DNA of 52,500 nt from Chromera velia (lineage: Eukaryota; Sar; Chromeraceae). Within the stretch, counting starts at the first letter, position 1. Every line of letters begins with the position of its first letter. Below the pieces are notes generated by a model. That model was given only the letters and a program-made list of their open reading frames with translations. It did not search any database and was not told the DNA's origin. The stretch covers positions 1 through 52,500 of the forward strand of contig JAHBMJ010005821.1 in assembly GCA_018398765.1 (NCBI GenBank), read 5' to 3'. A program made the position numbers and the translations under genes. Positions 42,501 through 52,500 of the stretch are shown here, piece by piece.

Positions 42501-45500
42501 GGTGGACGCCACCATTAACGGCGCTGCAGACACAGGGAGTCCGGAGTGGCTTCAGGTCTGTGCCTCTGCTTCCATGCATGCGATGCGCATGACTGGATAC
42601 ATCGAAGGCCTATCAAATACAGGCAGGGAGACTGCAAATTGTGAAACACTCCGTCCAAACAGACGCGTGCTTGAGGAAAAGTGAGAGGGTCTCGACCTGA
42701 TGGATTCATCTGCGCGGCCCTCTTTCTCTTTCTCTCTCTCTCACACACACACACACAACCTCGCTGTTACTCTGTCTCTGAAACTGTGTGCCCCTCTGTC
42801 TGTCTTTCTCTCTGTCTCTCTGTTGCCCTCTGCGTCCGTCTCTTTTCCGTTCATGCCTTCAGAGTTGCTCTGCCGAGCTGACGGACCTCTCTAAGGCAGT
42901 GATCGGGATAGGGAGGAATTTGGAAGGCGGGAACACCTACGCAGCCTCTTTTGAGGTGACGAACTCTCCGAACCTGAACAGCACTGAGGAGTTCGTCCTG
43001 TCAACCCACATGGACGGGGTCCTGTACGAGTACGTCCACAAAAGGGCAGCCCCCAACTTTGCCCTGGAGAGAATGGAGGCGGCAGTGCGACCCTCCAACA
43101 GACTCTGGGGGGTCAGGTGGTGGGGGGGGGAGAAGCAGAATTGCTGAAATCGTTTGTTCTGTTTTCATGCCCCTTTCTCATCTGCTTGACTGTCTGCTTA
43201 GATGCTTGAGAGCTTGGCAGGTTGTCAGTCTGTTTGTACAGCAACAAGAACCACAATTTGAATTGACGCACGCCAATTTGTTGTGTCTGCCACCACCAAA
43301 AGAACAGACCTTGGGAGGTAATTGACCTCAACTCAGGCAGGGCATGAATGGGGAGCTGCCCTCTTTCCATTCCCTCCGTCTGATGAGATAGAAGCTGATT
43401 GCACAAAAGTCTCGGTGTCATCTCGTTCCTTTACTTCATTCTCCCACCTGTGGATGCCAACGATCGACGATGCAGCCCGACGCGGGGGAGGTGACAATAG
43501 GGGTCCGTCCCACGGTTGCCATCCCGCCCTCCAGCCGCATCATCATTGATGCCCCCAAGTACTTCACGCTCTTCTGCGATGATGAACTCTTCTGGAGGTA
43601 TGCTGCATCGCCTACCTTCCTTCTTACCTTCAGACAGATTGGCAGCCTCTCTCCCTCTCTCTCCTTGCTGTGCTTCAAACTCATGAAATGAACAGATAAA
43701 TGAACACAGGAAGAGATGCATGCGTGACAGCCGGAGTTGCATGGAGAGGAGACCTCCCAGACATGCGTGCTGCGTACACGTACACGACGACAAAACAATA
43801 CATACATGCTGTATGTGTGCAACTAACGTGTGGCATGCATGCAGGGGCAACCTCCCAGGACAGAGCGCCACGAGTTGTCTGGGAGCAGGGGAGACTGCAA
43901 CCATCGATTTGGGCTCTGCTGCTGACGCCGCAATGACTGCCGGGAAGGTGTACATCTTCGGTCTTCGAGTCACTGCCCCCAAGGAGAGCCAGATTACGGC
44001 TTTGGGTGTGGACTCGAACGCCTATTACCTCTCTGGAGGTTTGGGATATGAGGCGAACGTGTGGGAAATTCAAATCCTGGATCAGGAGGCTTCCATGCTC
44101 GATAGAAATTATGTCAGTCAGGAAATGGTCGGGATGGCAGACATGCAAGCAGGGGGGGGGCTTCGAGTCAGAGAATTATATTTATTCTGGCAGGGTGTCA
44201 GGCAGTCGCTTGGTGGGTGGGTGATTGGTCGGAAACTCATTCAGGAAGTCAGCTGAACCGAATTAAGGAGGTCCATTTGTGCCTATGCTTTCTTGTTTTG
44301 TTCCTCCATTCACCTCTCGTTTTGTCAATCAATCAATGGAACAATGGAGAAATCAATGGTTGAATCCATCTTTCTATCTCCCTCCATGCTTTTATTGAAC
44401 CTGTCTGACGTGTCTGTCCATCAATGCAGGACACCCGCGGGTGGGTGCCCACCTCGAGAGCAGTGACACTCTTTGAGGCGGCCCAGCTGTCGACCAAGCC
44501 CGGCATCAAGACCAAAGTCACCACTCAGTTCCGCATTCCCTCCAACTCCATCAAGAGTGGAACCTCCTTGGCGCTCTCTTTTCAGGTCGGGAAGGGGAAG
44601 GGGAAGGGGACGGCTCGATGAAAGTCTTAGGAATAGTTGTTTTGAAGGACGAATGCACGTGAGACGTCTTTCTACGATTATTGTGTGTGTCATCATGACG
44701 TGGCTTGGTCTTCTAAAGAGGAAGAAGAAAGCAGGAACTGACAAATATGTCCAAACTCAGTCTTGCGCGGACTGATGCTGCATGCATGGAGCAGAGGACG
44801 GAAGGTTGAAGGGAAAGGCGGCTGAAGAGAGACAAAAACAAACGACGTTCCGGCACCCTCGCTAGGGCCAGGTACATTCATGAGGGCCGGATTGCCGAAG
44901 GTTCCCTTTTTGCGCAAGAAACATGGATGCACCCTGTTGCCCACACAGGAACCTAGACTCGTGTCGACCTTGCTATGACGTCTTTCTTGCCTCCTCAATT
45001 GCATGCAGACCCCGCATGCATTTATTCTATATGAAAGTAATCTATGCATTTATTCTGTATGCATTTATTCTATGAAAAAGAATTCTGTATGAAAATAAAA
45101 GCAAGCCTCCCTCCTGAATTGCATGCAGACGCCGACTGAGTACTCTTTCGCCTGCGTTCCTGGAGGCGGCGTCGCAGAGCATTTCTTCGAGGCCAAGGTG
45201 AACAGATTCCAAGAAGTCCTGGCACTCGTCAGCGCAGCATCGGTACGTCAGTGAATGAAAAGTCGAGAATGATCTACAAGGGAACATGAGCAAAGAAAGT
45301 TAATTGCACAAAATGTTCACGCTCTCGCCTCATTCGCTGACCATCCCCTTGGGACCCCTTTCACTCTCCTTCTTGGGTCTACATATGCATGGGAACTCTC
45401 CCTGTCAACTATTCCCCCTTTACCGTTTTTCTTGCGATTTTGTTTTTCGGTTTTCGACCCTTTTTGCACAATTGTGTAGATACATGCACGCACGTGTTCA

Positions 45501-45535
45501 TGCACATACATGTACATGAAAGGCGCTCAAATGAT

Positions 45536-45606
<71 letters not shown>

Positions 45607-47028
45607 AGTTCTTCTGTGACATGTACAGACACTGAGCTATTGCTCTCTCTGAGCTTCAGCCAGGCCGTCACTCTGACTCGTTTCGCCTTCGTTGCTCACG
45701 TCATCAACCCGATCTCTCTGGATGCCCAACCGATCGACTCGACATTCCACCTCTCTGTAAACACCACCTCTGCCACCTCCACGAGAAGGCAGCTGCAGTC
45801 CTCCACCACCAGTGACAGCGCAGAGGCATGGGCTCGGGCGAGCGTGGTGGCAGATGACGGAGGCAACCCCCCCGGCACATTCGACAGCACGAGTGCAGAA
45901 GAAAAGTCGGCAGGACACCACTCAAGTGGGCAGCCAAATTTTGCATTCGTGTTGTCTCTCTCTGTTGCTGTCACAGCTGTCTGTTCGGGGGTTTTTCGGA
46001 CCGAGGAGAGACGGGGGAAAGAGGAGCGGGGCGACAGAGATGCAAGAATGAGAGGGATACAAGAGTCACAAACCTCTAGTACATTTGACTCTTACACAGA
46101 ACCCCGAAAGGTAAAGGGTGAGTGCTGCGACGAAAAAACCAAAGAAGACAGACAGGCCGCCTTCAACCCTGCAGGCGCTCACTGCAGCTGCCTCCAATCG
46201 GAGCACACACACCCCGTCCAACTACACCCAGCATCTGTTCCGACCTCTCCTGAAGGCACTCCTCGTTGTTGTGAGGGACAGTGCAGAGCAGAAAGGAAAA
46301 GGCAAAGAAGACCGTCGAGCTTTCGAGGAGGCGCAGAAAAGTCCCACACGTCTGCTCAGAGAGAAGGATCAATTGTTTCAGTCGAACAAGGGAAGAGAAA
46401 GAGGGGGCGCCACATTGCATATCTTCCTCATTCCTACTCTCGTTTTCCTTCCAACAAAATCACATCAAAAAGAACAAAAGCCAGAAGCATACAATTGAAA
46501 AAGCAGGCAGGCACTGAGAGATTTCACGATCACTTTGTATCTCTCTTCATGCCAACACAGAAGCCAAAGCACCTTCCTTGTCACGAGGTGCTCCCATCCT
46601 CCAGCACAACACTCTTCTCCTGTCAAACTGTACACTCAATCCAAGCTCGACACACAGGCAGGGCAGGAGGACGTGTGCAAAGACAGTCACCAGGAAAGAA
46701 AAGGAGACGGCCCTTGGTGGAAAAAGGAGGGAGATGCCGGGGCATAAGGAATTGGGGGTCCAGGTCTTCGTCCAAGGCAGAGACAGATCATACGACAGAG
46801 GCAGGAGTCGACCCAAATAAAAAGCCAGACGCAGACGTCACTGTATATCCCTCTGTACTTCTTCTCTCTCCTCTCAAGGCAACAGAGAGAAGAGTGTCTA
46901 AGCACTCTTCGATTAGCTCTTCCTTTAAAAAGTGGTTGAAGAATGCTGTTGAACATTCTCATTTCCCTTCCCCCCCTTCTTTTTTTTCGGGTTTTCTCGC
47001 GAATGGACTTTCAGCACTGTTAGAATAA
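25780..47028 (+). CDS. Giant multi-exon type I surface/secreted repeat protein
   Basis: About 44 exons joined in phase give roughly 2,870-2,910 residues; coordinates are in the three block entries below. ATG 25780 starts a signal peptide (MKSGLPCLLLLGLLPFAVDA). The ectodomain is Ser/Thr/Ala-rich, beta-like and N-glycosylation-rich (NAS, NTS, NNVT). It contains recurring strings of the type h-x-h-x-AP-x-G-Y-x-[FW]-x(2,4)-C: VKVTAPDGYAWANPC, VKVIAPYGYLW, IIAPQGYVFTLNC, LKAPTGYAFDAVDC, IIIDAPKYFTLFC. One hydrophobic segment (NFAFVLSLSVAVTAVCSGVF) in the last exon is followed by RTEERRGKEER, a stop-transfer pattern, so type I topology with a basic cytoplasmic tail is likely. I recognise no named family. 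An extracellular matrix, adhesion or cell-covering role is inference. Single gene versus two adjacent genes rests on continuous phase and lack of any internal signal peptide. Confidence 0.75.
28533..28581 (+). repeat. (CCCT)n(TG)n microsatellite
   Basis: Intronic tract between exons 6 and 7 of the giant gene; sense-strand pyrimidine block followed by TG repeats. Confidence 0.9.
30584..30700 (+). repeat. Duplicated donor region of intron 11, 85-bp offset
   Basis: 30584-30615 and 30669-30700 match at 31 of 32 positions. Both contain TGGTGAGTGGGTACAGAAGG, so the GTGAGT donor that ends exon 11 is present twice. A TG microsatellite lies between the copies. Confidence 0.92.
31936..31968 (+). repeat. 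(TGCC)n tract before an acceptor
   Basis: Seven to eight TGCC units lead into TGTCTACAG, the acceptor of exon 14 of the giant gene. Confidence 0.9.
32758..32804. repeat. (CA)n(CG)n(CA)n alternating purine-pyrimidine tract
   Basis: About 47 bp of CA, then GC alternation, then CA inside the intron 32488-32970. Such tracts favour Z-DNA. It is the one long intron repeat here that reads CA, not TG, on the sense strand. Confidence 0.92.
38447..38487 (+). repeat. (ATCG)n then (ATGG)n microsatellite
   Basis: ATCG repeats pass into ATGG repeats immediately before the acceptor ATGCAG of exon 30 of the giant gene. Confidence 0.9.
39537..39615 (+). repeat. (GT)n microsatellite
   Basis: About 80 bp of GT with rare interruptions in the intron between exons 31 and 32 of the giant gene, sense-oriented. 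Confidence 0.9.
44991..45134 (+). repeat. Duplicated acceptor region of exon 43, 120-bp offset
   Basis: 44991-45014 and 45111-45134 match at 22 of 24 positions; both carry AATTGCATGCAG followed by the ACSCCG exon start. Three copies of GCATTTATTCT lie between them (about 45017, 45047, 45060). Phase and the open frame point to the second copy as the used acceptor. Confidence 0.88.
45539..45604 (+). repeat. (TC)n(TG)n microsatellite ending at an acceptor
   Basis: A TC run then a TG run lead directly into GTGCAG, the acceptor of exon 44 of the giant gene. Confidence 0.92.
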
Positions 47029-49689
47029 GTGTTGAATCTCAAAATCATCTTTGAAGTGTCAGCAAGTGAGACATTGACCGGCCAAAAGTGTGATTCTTTA
47101 TTGTAAATTCTTGCCCTGAATCATCTGCAGATTCTTATTTTGAATATACATATTTTTATAGAACATACAATTTATATATACATGGTTAGAGATACTTGAA
47201 CTTTAAATGTTTTAAGTTATAAGTTATAAAAAATTAATTATTCAAATTCAAATTAAAAAATATTAATATCGGCTGGTTTAAAATTTTGTTAATGAATTAA
47301 GTGATGTAAAATCCTAAATTTGATCAGCGGCGGCGGCCACTTTAGGTGAGCAATCGCTTAGCGTGCTCCTAGCTTTACAATATAATGTATGTGAGCTAGT
47401 GTCTAGGCTAGTGTTCTCCTACAAAAAATATGATATAGAGGAAATCAAATTTCCATAATTTTTTGTAGGCAAAGGTGTTAAATCATGGAATATATTTATT
47501 CACTAGTTACTCACTTCAAAAGTAATATAATCAGGAATATATTCAGGAATATATTCCTAAATTAATTAAGGGGGGGTCCGGGGGGCGGAGCCCCCCGGGC
47601 TACATTTTTGATTTTTTTTTTTTAAATATAGTTTATAACTATAAAAAATTGGTTTTAAAAAAGATAAACAGGGGCTATCTAGCTGTTAGGCACTGTTAAT
47701 AGGCAGTAGTATAACAGTTACTATACTAGACTGTGTTACAGTGTTACTAGAATTTTATAAAATCTTACCATTTATAAACTTATTAAACTAGCAAATGACA
47801 TATCATATGAATACGCGGTTGAAAGTTCATACACGTTCTCATTGCATAAATATGCACACACTACACCAAAACATGCATGCACACTGTAGCACACACTGTA
47901 TAGTAAAAGGAGGCCTTACTGTATGCACTACGTAAGATGCACTCTTTTTCACTTTCAGCATTCGAACGCGAAACACCAAAACACCACAAGCACTGTCGAG
48001 CAAAAAATCATCTGGGTACAAACAAGCAGAAAGATGTATGCAAAGACATAAATGTAGATATCAATCATGGCTTGCTGTGACTTCAAGTTTGTATCTTACC
48101 TTGTGTTTGAAACTCATGCATGAAGACCCGATTTTTGATGCAACCTGTACAATCGGCTATTCGGTTCCGAATGCATGCACCGATGCATGGCCGCGGCCGC
48201 TAGTAGGAGCGGTGCATGGGCCGCGCCGGCGCGTGCATGGCTGGTCCGGGCTGCATGGGCTGGGCCATGCATACAGTGCACTGGATGTGCACAAGCCTCC
48301 AGGCTACTCCCAAAACATTTGTTTTTATAACATAAAAAAAAAACCACGCACCATTAGAATGACCTAAGGTATTAAAGACTAGTAAGAATCGGACTTTAGC
48401 TAATTAATCACTTTATTCAATCACATTCAATCACTTCATGGGATAATTAAATATATTCTAATCACAAGTGACTAAACACCTTTGTTTGTAGGGTCACAGA
48501 CTGCCCCTTCCCATTGGGTCACGATGGCTGGCGGGTTAAGTCATCTTAGCATCATCATCATTCTTATCTGAATTATATTTAAATCAATAATAATAATGAT
48601 TGGCAGATGGAAACAAAATAGAAGATTATGTACGAGCTTTGGCCATCCTAGTAATTCAATCATATAAATTCATTTCATTCAATGAATTTCAATTATTCAA
48701 ATAAGTTAAATTTTTTAAATTTAGATACTTACTAATACTTACTTACTTAATTGTGATTAAGCCTAAAGTTTTCGAAACCAGAGACAAATGGCAACCCATG
48801 TATGCAGTTGTAAATAAAAGGAGCAAACCTCCACAGCTTAGCCTGCTTTCACATGAACATGAACAACCATGACCCTCCACGGCCTAGACTGAAGCTAAAG
48901 GCTGAACGACTGCATAAGACACACGTTCACTCATTTCAATTTCAAACAAGCTTCGATTAATACACTTGCCTTCTTCGGCTCCCGGTCCACAATGAATGAA
49001 ACGAGCTCTCTGACATAAGTCTCTTCTTTCCCAATACCTCTTCCTCCAGCTGCAGCAATCCATCTTACTCTACAGACCCTTTCACCGATTCCTGTTCTCT
49101 CTTTCACTCTCTCTGCCAGCAGCTAAAGTTTGGATCAAAGCTGCTCTGTTTGCATGCACGCAGTCAGTCGATGCACCGCATCGTTGATCACTTTTGTGCT
49201 TTCGACTGTAAGACAGGGAGCATAGTGTTCTTCACACGATCCACCATACCTCTTCCCCCCCCTAACACATGCCCGAAGGAGAAAGGTGAAAAGAGAGCCA
49301 CCAGACAAGAGAGAGCGAGGCAGAGCATGTATTTGAACTGTGTATTACTAACCCCACCCCTTTCTAGCCTTTCCCAGCCCCTAAAAGCAACATGGCGAGA
49401 CGTTGATGCGATCGGTTCTCTCTCTGAAAATTACTCAGTAAGGAACGGCGTGGATAGATGCCACATGAACGGGTGTTTCTTTGCTCATCGGCGGGTCTTG
49501 AAATTAACTATTCAGACAGCCATTCTAAAGTTTCTCTTTCCCTCGCTTCCTACCTGAGAATCCCTTTATTTATTACGTTTTTCCCTCTCTGGCTTTCTTT
49601 TCTCAAAAGATCTGAGGCGATTGTCTAAAGCATACAACAGGCTGAACTAGACCATACCGGGGTCAGCGATCTGTGGCAGGCTGCCCAGA
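47029..49689. other. AT-rich intergenic region with a GC-rich patch
   Basis: Mostly AT-rich with A/T homopolymers. It includes a tandem GGAATATATTC pair (47534-47557), a GC hairpin (listed separately), and a GC-rich patch at 48160-48290 with six or so copies of TGCATGG/TGCATGC. Short ORFs at 48038-48367 and 49150-49557 show no recognisable product. Confidence 0.6.
47578..47598. repeat. GC-rich perfect hairpin in AT-rich DNA
   Basis: CCGGGGGG, a five-base loop CGGAG, then CCCCCCGG: 8-bp fully complementary arms. It interrupts a very AT-rich stretch. Confidence 0.85.
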
Positions 49690-49693
49690 CTGC

Positions 49694-50352
49694 CTAAGGG
49701 ACTTCCCTTTCTGTTCTTTTTATGCTTTCTATGGACCTCCCCACCCGGCAAAAAAGGATCTCTTTCATGGGATGCATGCCAACTGAAGCCAAAGTTGGTA
49801 CCTTGAAAGAGTTATAGAGTAAACGGAAAGTCCAACGCACAAAACGGAGCTGTAAAGCATCAAGTGCTGCTATGTTTCTCTGACTCACTAGTAAGGCTTC
49901 TAAAGAGTACGTTGCCATGGGTTCCCAGAGTGCCTGCAGTAAACGAACTTTACAATGAGGAGGCAAAAGACCTAAAAATGAACAGATGTCTATTACTGCC
50001 CCCAAACAGGCTGAGCGTTTAGCACTTTCAAGTCGGTCCTTGACTGACTTTCTTGGATCTCCTCCCTCAAACACACGACACCCCAGGTATTTAATTATAG
50101 CTCTCTACACGTTCGATTGTCTTCTCTTCAAAAGTCACTTCCCCTTGAGAATCTATTTCCCTTCCTAAGCCTGAAAGTGCAAGAACTTTTATTTTCTTTA
50201 AATTCACTTTCAACCCATGTTCCTGACAATAAGAGACCACACGGTCCAAACGCCACTGCAGGTCAGAAGAAGAGTGAGCAAAAATAATAAGATCGCCTGC
50301 ATAACCTATGCTCTCAAGCAGTAAGTCCGCCAATCTTATCTCCTCAGGAATA
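49694..50352 (-). pseudogene. Non-LTR retrotransposon (LINE) reverse-transcriptase remnant
   Basis: Two minus-strand frames give one broken protein. The first (about 50352-50091) reads ...ADLLLESIGYAGDLIIFAH, then a DRVVSYCQEHGLKVNLKK block. These are the catalytic YADD motif and the next conserved block of LINE reverse transcriptases. The middle residue of YADD is Gly here, so the catalytic Asp is lost. A stop and frame shift near 50087-50092 break the reading at SYN/YLG, and the second frame (about 50090-49694) continues with YLGCRVFEGGDPRKSVKDRL and the C-terminal ALWEPMATYSLEALL...LDALQLRFVRW region. Upstream blocks are missing beyond a stop near 50358. It is a 5'-truncated, inactive copy. 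Confidence 0.85.
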
Positions 50353-52011
50353 CGGGGTTGCTACTCCGTTGTTTCACCTACGGGGCAGCACTCTTAGATA
50401 GAACCGTAGTACTATACATGTTTATACTATAATTGAAGATGATATAACATAGGTTTTAATAGGTTCTAACACTGTTTTTTGCTTTTTCAGACTCGTTAGT
50501 GTAAGGTTCTTTCAGATTTTTAAAGGTTTTTTAAAGAAGAATCAAGTCTACATTACGTTAAAGTGGTGTCTCCATCATTTGGTTCTTACTCTCTAGAGAA
50601 ACCGCTAGAACCTAGGTTCTAGGAACCTAGACAAAAACCTATAAGAACCATGAAGAACCCCCCCCCTAAAGCTTCAGAAAGACTAAAGACTTAATTTAGA
50701 TGATTAAAATAATCTAAACAAATAAGACAGATGCTTACATATGCTAAAATTGACCGTCAAAATCATAAAACTCAGCTGTTAAAGAAGAGGAGAAAGTGGA
50801 ACCCTCCTGTTTTACCCCTGCACTACCCTGCACTTTCAAGAAAGAGTCAATCCAACCTATTCACCCTTCCCCACATATTCATATACATGGAATAAATCAT
50901 GCACACGTCTTTCTCCCCAACTCCCTCCTCTCTAAGCCTCTCTATCATTTTCTTTCTCAGTACTCTGTCAAATCCACAGTCCGTTTAAGAGTAACAGTTG
51001 TTTGTCAGTCAACAATTTTAGTTACTGACTTTTTAGTAACTCTGTACCAGTAATTTCAGCCTTTTGAAGTTCTTCTACTTTTTTCTAATTACCGTAAAAT
51101 CTTGGCCTAAAAGACATAATTCAGCATTAAATTGTGAGTGTATGCACATGTTTTACCGTAGAGTTCTTCTACTGCTTTCTAGTTACGGTAAAATTTCGGA
51201 CTTTTTGGCCTAAAAGGCATGATAATATATGATCTAATGTATGATTCAGTGGTTTATTCAGATGTCTAGCTTTATAGGGTAAGCCCCCGATAAAAGTTGA
51301 TTAGAGGCGAGATGCTGCGAGAAAACAACCGTTTCTAACACATTCTTCTATGTAAAAACCACGTTTTTCTATCTAAAGACCTTACGTTTACTTTTACTAC
51401 CGTAACTTCCAAAAAGTCGTGAAGTTACTTCTAGTACAGTAACTTGACCTGTCTGGAAAAATCTAATTACTTTTTTAAAAAAGTGACTCTTAAATATACT
51501 ATTTACTATCAAATGCCTTGCTAAAATCTATAAAAACAGCAAACAGCGGTTTGTGCCTTTTCTTTGCTAAAGCCGTCAGAGCTAGTGACCATGTTTGATT
51601 TGATTATATTTGATTTGATTTGATTTGATTTGATTTGATTTGATTTGAGCTTCAACCTCAAATATTTGATATTTGAGGTAAGATTTGAGGTTAACCTCTT
51701 AGGGTTCCTCACTGAGTCACTGACTTACTGTCACTCTGATCATTTTTCTCAAATTCTCATAACAATAGTTATCAGAACATTTCTGATATGTGTTTCAAAA
51801 ATTTAAAAAAATATACATAAAATTATAACTTATCAGTTCCATAAAAAAAATATGCCTGTGTGGCAGTGTATATACACTAGTCACTGAGACTCACTCTAGT
51901 ACTAATAGAGATTAAGAACGTAAAATTGATAGATTTGAAATTACATATGACTTTTTGTTGATACGATAAAGTTAGAGCACGTACCAAAATTGAAGTGACA
52001 ATCACTCAGCT
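50353..52011. other. AT-rich intergenic region
   Basis: No gene is supported. It contains a perfect inverted repeat CTAGGTTC TAG GAACCTAG near 50612-50631, two similar stretches around TTCTTCTACT..TTCTAATTACCGTAAAAT (about 51070 and 51165), and the ATTTG repeat listed separately. Confidence 0.55.
51596..51650 (+). repeat. (GATTT)n pentanucleotide repeat
   Basis: About nine to ten TTTGA/GATTT units in tandem in AT-rich intergenic DNA. Confidence 0.9.
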
Positions 52012-52500
52012 TTATGGCACTTCCTTTTCTTCTTCTTCGTGATCACTTTCTTCAATGTGAATCGAATCGATCGGTGGTGGGAGCTGCTGAGAGCTTTTTC
52101 TCTGGCTTTTCAGCTTTCCAGGAGTGGGTGCTCCTGGGCTTCTATTCGGTTGCGGAGAGATGACAACGGGATGAGACGGAGAACCGCATACACGTTTGCT
52201 ATTGCTGTTGGTGTTGGAACCGTCCTGTTTCTGGGTAGCTAAGCATCCAGAGTTGGTAAGTTCGGCTACCTTCTGTGCCACACCAGGGCCGACAACAAGC
52301 CCTTTGTGTTGGAGGTAAATATAGAGAGGTCGGTAGCCTTCCTCACCTGGAGTGATGACTTTCTCAGGAGAGGGAAGTTTCCCCCTAGCCTTCTCAGCAT
52401 TTACGTCTGCGGCCGCCTCCTTTGGTTTCAAATTGGTCCTCCCGCCGGGCCCTGCAGGAGCGGCCCCCCCTCCAGCACTGTCAGTAGCCCCCCTATTGCC
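52012..52500 (-). CDS. Hypothetical protein, C-terminal part, running off the window
   Basis: The minus frame is open from the window end at 52500 to TAA at 52012, 162 codons, with no ATG in view, so this is a 3' exon or the 3' end of a gene. The visible part has a Gly/Ala-rich start, a segment that may be folded (EEGYRPLYIYLQHKGLVVG then PGVAQKVAELTNSG), a Ser/Pro/Asn-rich linker and an acidic end (IEESDHEEEEKEVP). A nuclear or gag-like protein of a retroelement is possible given the nearby LINE remnant, but nothing decides it. I recognise no family. Confidence 0.5.
   Translation of the reverse strand, partial: GNRGATDSAGGGAAPAGPGGRTNLKPKEAAADVNAEKARGKLPSPEKVITPGEEGYRPLYIYLQHKGLVVGPGVAQKVAELTNSGCLATQKQDGSNTNSNSKRVCGSPSHPVVISPQPNRSPGAPTPGKLKSQRKSSQQLPPPIDSIHIEESDHEEEEKEVP

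Larger units (their letters stand above)
38137..47028 (+). other. Giant gene, exon block 3 (exons 29-44) with membrane span and tail
   Basis: Exons: 38137-38238 (or to 38346, both in frame), 38492-38866, 39184-39444, 39730-39901, 40170-40267, 40596-40799, 41122-41263, 41723-41834, 42077-42250, 42447-42555, 42863-43111, 43476-43597, 43845-44112, 44430-44585, 45129-45242, 45607-47028. Motif copies are in 38, 40 and across 42/43 (TPTEYSFAC). Exon 44 has 473 codons: 113 ectodomain residues, the hydrophobic span near 45939-45998, then about 340 Arg/Lys/Ser-rich residues. The tail is open over 1 kb, but a second frame (46118-46498) is open across part of it too, so its coding status is less sure than the rest. 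Confidence 0.7.

Noticed and set aside
46118-46498. 126-codon ORF inside the last exon of the giant gene
   Set aside because: It overlaps the longer in-phase frame and has no recognisable domain; kept only as a doubt about the tail.
49150-49557. 135-codon ORF in AT-rich DNA
   Set aside because: Lacks an ATG start and any domain; adjacent to a degraded retroelement.

Overview
The window is nuclear DNA of an intron-rich microbial eukaryote. The genes are split into many short exons. Introns end in TGCAG and carry long TC, TG and TCTG microsatellites. Compact, GC-richer gene bodies alternate with AT-rich, A/T-homopolymer-rich gaps that hold a dead LINE fragment. The proteins (KDM4-like histone demethylase, TMEM68/phytyl-ester-synthase-like acyltransferase, large secreted repeat protein, secreted Cys-repeat proteins) fit a protist. 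An alveolate, perhaps a chromerid-type alga such as Chromera velia, is my guess from general look; nothing here proves it.

Layout: 81-3632 (+) 3' part of a KDM4-like JmjC demethylase. 5170-11854 (+) ten-exon gene for a 981-residue, possibly N-myristoylated protein with a weak EF-hand-like region. 13475-14146 (-) and 14904-15680 (+) head-to-head pair of paralogous secreted proteins built from a six-cysteine repeat I cannot assign to a known family. 18820-22480 (-) five-exon acyltransferase with a long disordered tail. 24648-25088 (-) small intronless orphan. 25780-47028 (+) about 44-exon gene for a roughly 2,870-2,910-residue type I surface protein with recurring 'AP-x-G-Y-x-[FW]...C' units. 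49694-50352 (-) reverse-transcriptase remnant. 52012-52500 (-) partial gene leaving the window.

Exon models were built by hand: I chose GT..AG junctions that keep the reading frame. Reading phases agree across all internal junctions I list for the five-exon and ten-exon genes, and across nearly all of the 44-exon gene, so these models are fairly strong without transcript data. 

Most notable: (1) the divergent Cys-repeat pair, whose members share a signal peptide, a PEXEL-like RxLxQ motif about 20 residues after it, and an intergenic region with (TGCA)n and a perfect GC-rich inverted repeat; (2) four independent tandem duplications that each copy a splice site into the adjacent intron; (3) about half of roughly 60 introns have C at donor position +3 (GTCAGT-type); (4) intron microsatellites are almost always TC/TG on the sense strand.
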